From: Methanomicrobia archaeon
GTDB lineage: Archaea > Halobacteriota > Syntropharchaeia > Alkanophagales > Methanospirareceae
DNA: 6,847 bases
Reading direction: 5' to 3'
Assembly (NCBI GenBank): GCA_016928455.1
Contig: JAFGKP010000030.1
Location: forward strand, 1-6,847
The notes beneath the pieces were generated by a model. That model worked only from the letters and a program-made list of their open reading frames with translations. It was not told the origin of the DNA and did no database searches. This document shows positions 5,179 through 6,847 of the stretch, in pieces. The position numbers and the translations under genes are program-made. The stretch's first letter is position 1, and each line of letters opens with the position of its first letter.

Positions 5179-5460
5179 ATGAAGCTCATCACGCTCGGGT
5201 TCCTGATCGTTCTGATCGGCATGCTGGTACTCCTTGCGGGCGTATTCAGCATGGCGTATCAGTCGTGGAAGACCAGCGGCGTCGAGGGCGGCGCGGAGAA
5301 GCCGGAAACGACTGTACGTGGCGGCGGCGTGATCATGATCGGGCCGATCCCCATCATCTTCGGCTCTGATATGGGCGCGGTGAAGGTAGCAGTGCTCCTG
5401 GCGATGGTTCTGCTGCTCCTGGCGTTCGCGCTCTTCTACCTGCCGCGATGGCTGCTCTAA
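5179..5460 (+). CDS. DUF131 / TIGR00304 family small membrane protein
   Basis: A 93-residue archaeal membrane protein of unknown function. There are two hydrophobic helices, about 4-24 (from ITLGFLIVLIGMLVLLAG) and about 67-88 (VKVAVLLAMVLLLLAFALFY). The connecting segment carries the family hallmark GGVIMIGPIPIIFGSD (49-64), which leads into the second helix. I chose ATG 5179 because the hydrophobic N terminus typical of the family begins there, and GGAAAGGT eight bases before it gives a partial ribosome-site match. An in-frame ATG at 5125 would add eighteen polar residues; it cannot be ruled out, since a weak TATA-like GATTTTAG near 5093-5100 would place a leaderless start close to it. The gene is divergent from the SIS gene and ends 25 bases before the convergent purB stop, with no T-rich terminator in that gap. 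Confidence 0.82.
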   Translation: MKLITLGFLIVLIGMLVLLAGVFSMAYQSWKTSGVEGGAEKPETTVRGGGVIMIGPIPIIFGSDMGAVKVAVLLAMVLLLLAFALFYLPRWLL

Positions 5461-5485
5461 CAGACCCGAGATCACTCGTTCAGTC

Positions 5486-6847
5486 TCAGAAGACCCCACG
5501 CCATGTCTCGGGAAATCTGCTCGATAATTCCTTGTTCCAATAGTGGGCGATCTTCTCAGTCTTCTCCGCGGCTATACCGGTGTATTGTTCGGGATTGAAC
5601 GCCTTCTTCCGCTGCTCGTCCGTGAACTTATCGAGATAGGGTTGAATCTCAGTATCGGCGTTAATGAGCTCTTTGAGCGTTTTCCGCTCGTTGTACGCCC
5701 GGACGGTCATCTGCCGCACGTACTCGTGCGCATCAGGATGCCCGTAATAGGAGAGCAGGATATACAGTGGCTCCGCAATGATCGTATCCTGCGCCCGCAG
5801 GAAATTCGTGCGCATCATCTCGCGATCAACCGCGAGCCGCTCTGAGATTGTTGTCAGGCGTCGTACGCAGTAATCGAATACGACGAGCAGCTCCTGGATG
5901 TACCGCTGTGATGCGGAATTCGTGAGGTCGCGCTGGTGCTCGGAGATCTGGTCGAGGTGCATGGTTATGATTTGTGGCATGAACTTCTTCCAGAGGCTCT
6001 TCACGTTCTCGAAGCCGATGGGGTTGCGTTTATGGGGCATGGTGGAGGAGCCGACCTGCTCGGCTGCGACGCGCTCCATGACCTCGTGGATCTCGCTCCG
6101 CTGCAGGTGTCGCATATCGTCACAGAAGTTAGCGAGAACGGAGAAGCTGCTGATGATGCTGTGGACGAACTCGGTCATCGGCTCAGGGGGCACGATTTGT
6201 GTGGAGATCGGTGCGGGTTTCAAGTTCAATGCGGTAAGAACCGCGGTCTCGAAGGCTTCGGGATCATCAAGGAGTACTGAGGTCGCATTGTAAGCGCCGA
6301 CCGCACCGGAGAACTTACCGACCAGCTGTTCAGCAGCGTCAGCAGTCTTGATGATCTGGGTGCCCCAGCGGTTCAGGTACTGCGCGAGCGCGAATCCGAA
6401 GGTGATGGGCTCGGCGTGCTGCCCGTGCGTTCTGCCGATCTGAAGTGTGTCCTTCTCGCGCCATGCGAGCGCAATCAGGGTGCGCTCCAGGACGAGCATA
6501 TCAGGGATGATGACCTTCAGGACGGCATCTTTGTACCTGAGCGCGTTGGCGGTATCCACAATGTCATAGGAGGTGGCGCCGAGATGTACGAACGGTCTCG
6601 CCGGTGTGCTGACCTTGCGCTGCAGCACATTGACGAGCGCGCGGATATCGTGTTTCGTTCTCTGCTCTTCTGCGTCGACCTCCTCTGCCGTCAGGTTTGT
6701 GGCAGCAGCGGCAATCTCGTCGCACAGCTCACGCTTCAGCAAACCGCGATTCGCAAACACGGTTGCGAGCGCGACCTCAACCTTCGCTTTGTACCGTACG
6801 TACGCCTCATCGGAGAGATACGCACGCAGATCCTCCACCGCGTAGCG
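5486..6847 (-). CDS. purB: Adenylosuccinate lyase, 5' end cut by window edge
   Basis: PurB, a homotetrameric cytosolic enzyme of the fumarase/aspartase superfamily. It cleaves SAICAR to AICAR plus fumarate in purine synthesis and adenylosuccinate to AMP plus fumarate. The visible part is 453 codons. Counting from the GTG at 6838, TKHDIRA (61-67) holds the first conserved histidine, HLGATSYDIVDTA (85-97) is the substrate-binding loop, GRTHGQHAEP (135-144) contains the catalytic histidine H138, and GSSTMPHKRNP (263-273) is the superfamily signature with the catalytic serine loop. The GTG at 6838 is not the start. The frame stays open to the last base, reading Arg-Tyr-Ala just before it, and PurB proteins usually have an (F/Y)RYG-like segment there, so an estimated ten or so N-terminal residues lie outside. 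All key residues are present, so it should be active. Its promoter is outside the window. Confidence 0.95.
   Translation of the reverse strand, partial: RYAVEDLRAYLSDEAYVRYKAKVEVALATVFANRGLLKRELCDEIAAAATNLTAEEVDAEEQRTKHDIRALVNVLQRKVSTPARPFVHLGATSYDIVDTANALRYKDAVLKVIIPDMLVLERTLIALAWREKDTLQIGRTHGQHAEPITFGFALAQYLNRWGTQIIKTADAAEQLVGKFSGAVGAYNATSVLLDDPEAFETAVLTALNLKPAPISTQIVPPEPMTEFVHSIISSFSVLANFCDDMRHLQRSEIHEVMERVAAEQVGSSTMPHKRNPIGFENVKSLWKKFMPQIITMHLDQISEHQRDLTNSASQRYIQELLVVFDYCVRRLTTISERLAVDREMMRTNFLRAQDTIIAEPLYILLSYYGHPDAHEYVRQMTVRAYNERKTLKELINADTEIQPYLDKFTDEQRKKAFNPEQYTGIAAEKTEKIAHYWNKELSSRFPETWRGVF

Noticed and set aside
5467..5478. CGAG-ATCA-CTCG hairpin between the convergent DUF131 and purB genes as a shared terminator
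   Set aside because: Only four base pairs, and no T run on either side in either direction.
6836..6838. GTG as the start codon of purB
   Set aside because: The frame continues upstream as Arg-Tyr-Ala to the window edge, matching the usual PurB N-terminal region, so this is an internal valine codon.
1..6847. CRISPR arrays, insertion sequences, integrase attachment sites or defence genes, including integration at the two tRNAs
   Set aside because: No regularly spaced direct repeats, no transposase or integrase motifs, and I saw no duplicated tRNA 3' ends; both tRNAs are followed directly by housekeeping-type genes.

Overview
The window looks archaeal. Both tRNA genes lack an encoded CCA end, the promoters I can find are TATA boxes rather than bacterial -35/-10 elements, and several protein families are typical of archaea: an endonuclease Q-type PHP protein with a PCNA-binding tail, a DUF131/TIGR00304 membrane protein, a COG2509-type FAD dehydrogenase and a small ArsR-like winged-helix protein. 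A euryarchaeal lineage of the methanogen / anaerobic methanotroph kind is my guess from gene content and moderate GC; nothing in the window fixes the genus.

Layout. Positions 1-231 hold no convincing gene but contain an edge inverted repeat, a hairpin and a clear hairpin-plus-T terminator. The terminator serves a minus-strand winged-helix regulator gene (232-525) that has a TATA box about 25 bp before its start. An AT-rich spacer follows, carrying a second TATA box for an initiator tRNA-Met (711-785). Only nine bases later begins an endonuclease Q-like DNA-repair gene (795-2090). After an alternating purine-pyrimidine tract come a TATA-like box and tRNA-Lys(CTT) (2220-2293), followed nineteen bases later by an FAD-dependent dehydrogenase with a four-cysteine motif (2313-3734). 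Both plus-strand protein genes therefore seem to be read from tRNA promoters.

Facing the dehydrogenase is a minus-strand double-SIS-domain protein (3774-4907). Its upstream region (4908-5178) is rich in dyad symmetry: a 6-bp hairpin near the predicted transcription start and a 9-bp perfect inverted repeat nested in a 48-bp imperfect palindrome. A small two-helix membrane protein (DUF131, 5179-5460, plus strand) is transcribed away from it. It converges on adenylosuccinate lyase (purB, minus strand), whose 5' end runs off the right edge.

Functionally this is mostly chromosomal core material: translation (initiator tRNA-Met, tRNA-Lys), repair of deaminated bases (EndoQ), purine and AMP synthesis (PurB), and three poorly characterised conserved proteins. 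I see no mobile element, CRISPR array or defence island. The parts most worth a second look are the repeated tRNA-to-mRNA junctions, the dyad-rich divergent promoter region, and the uncharacterised Cys-rich flavoprotein and double-SIS protein.
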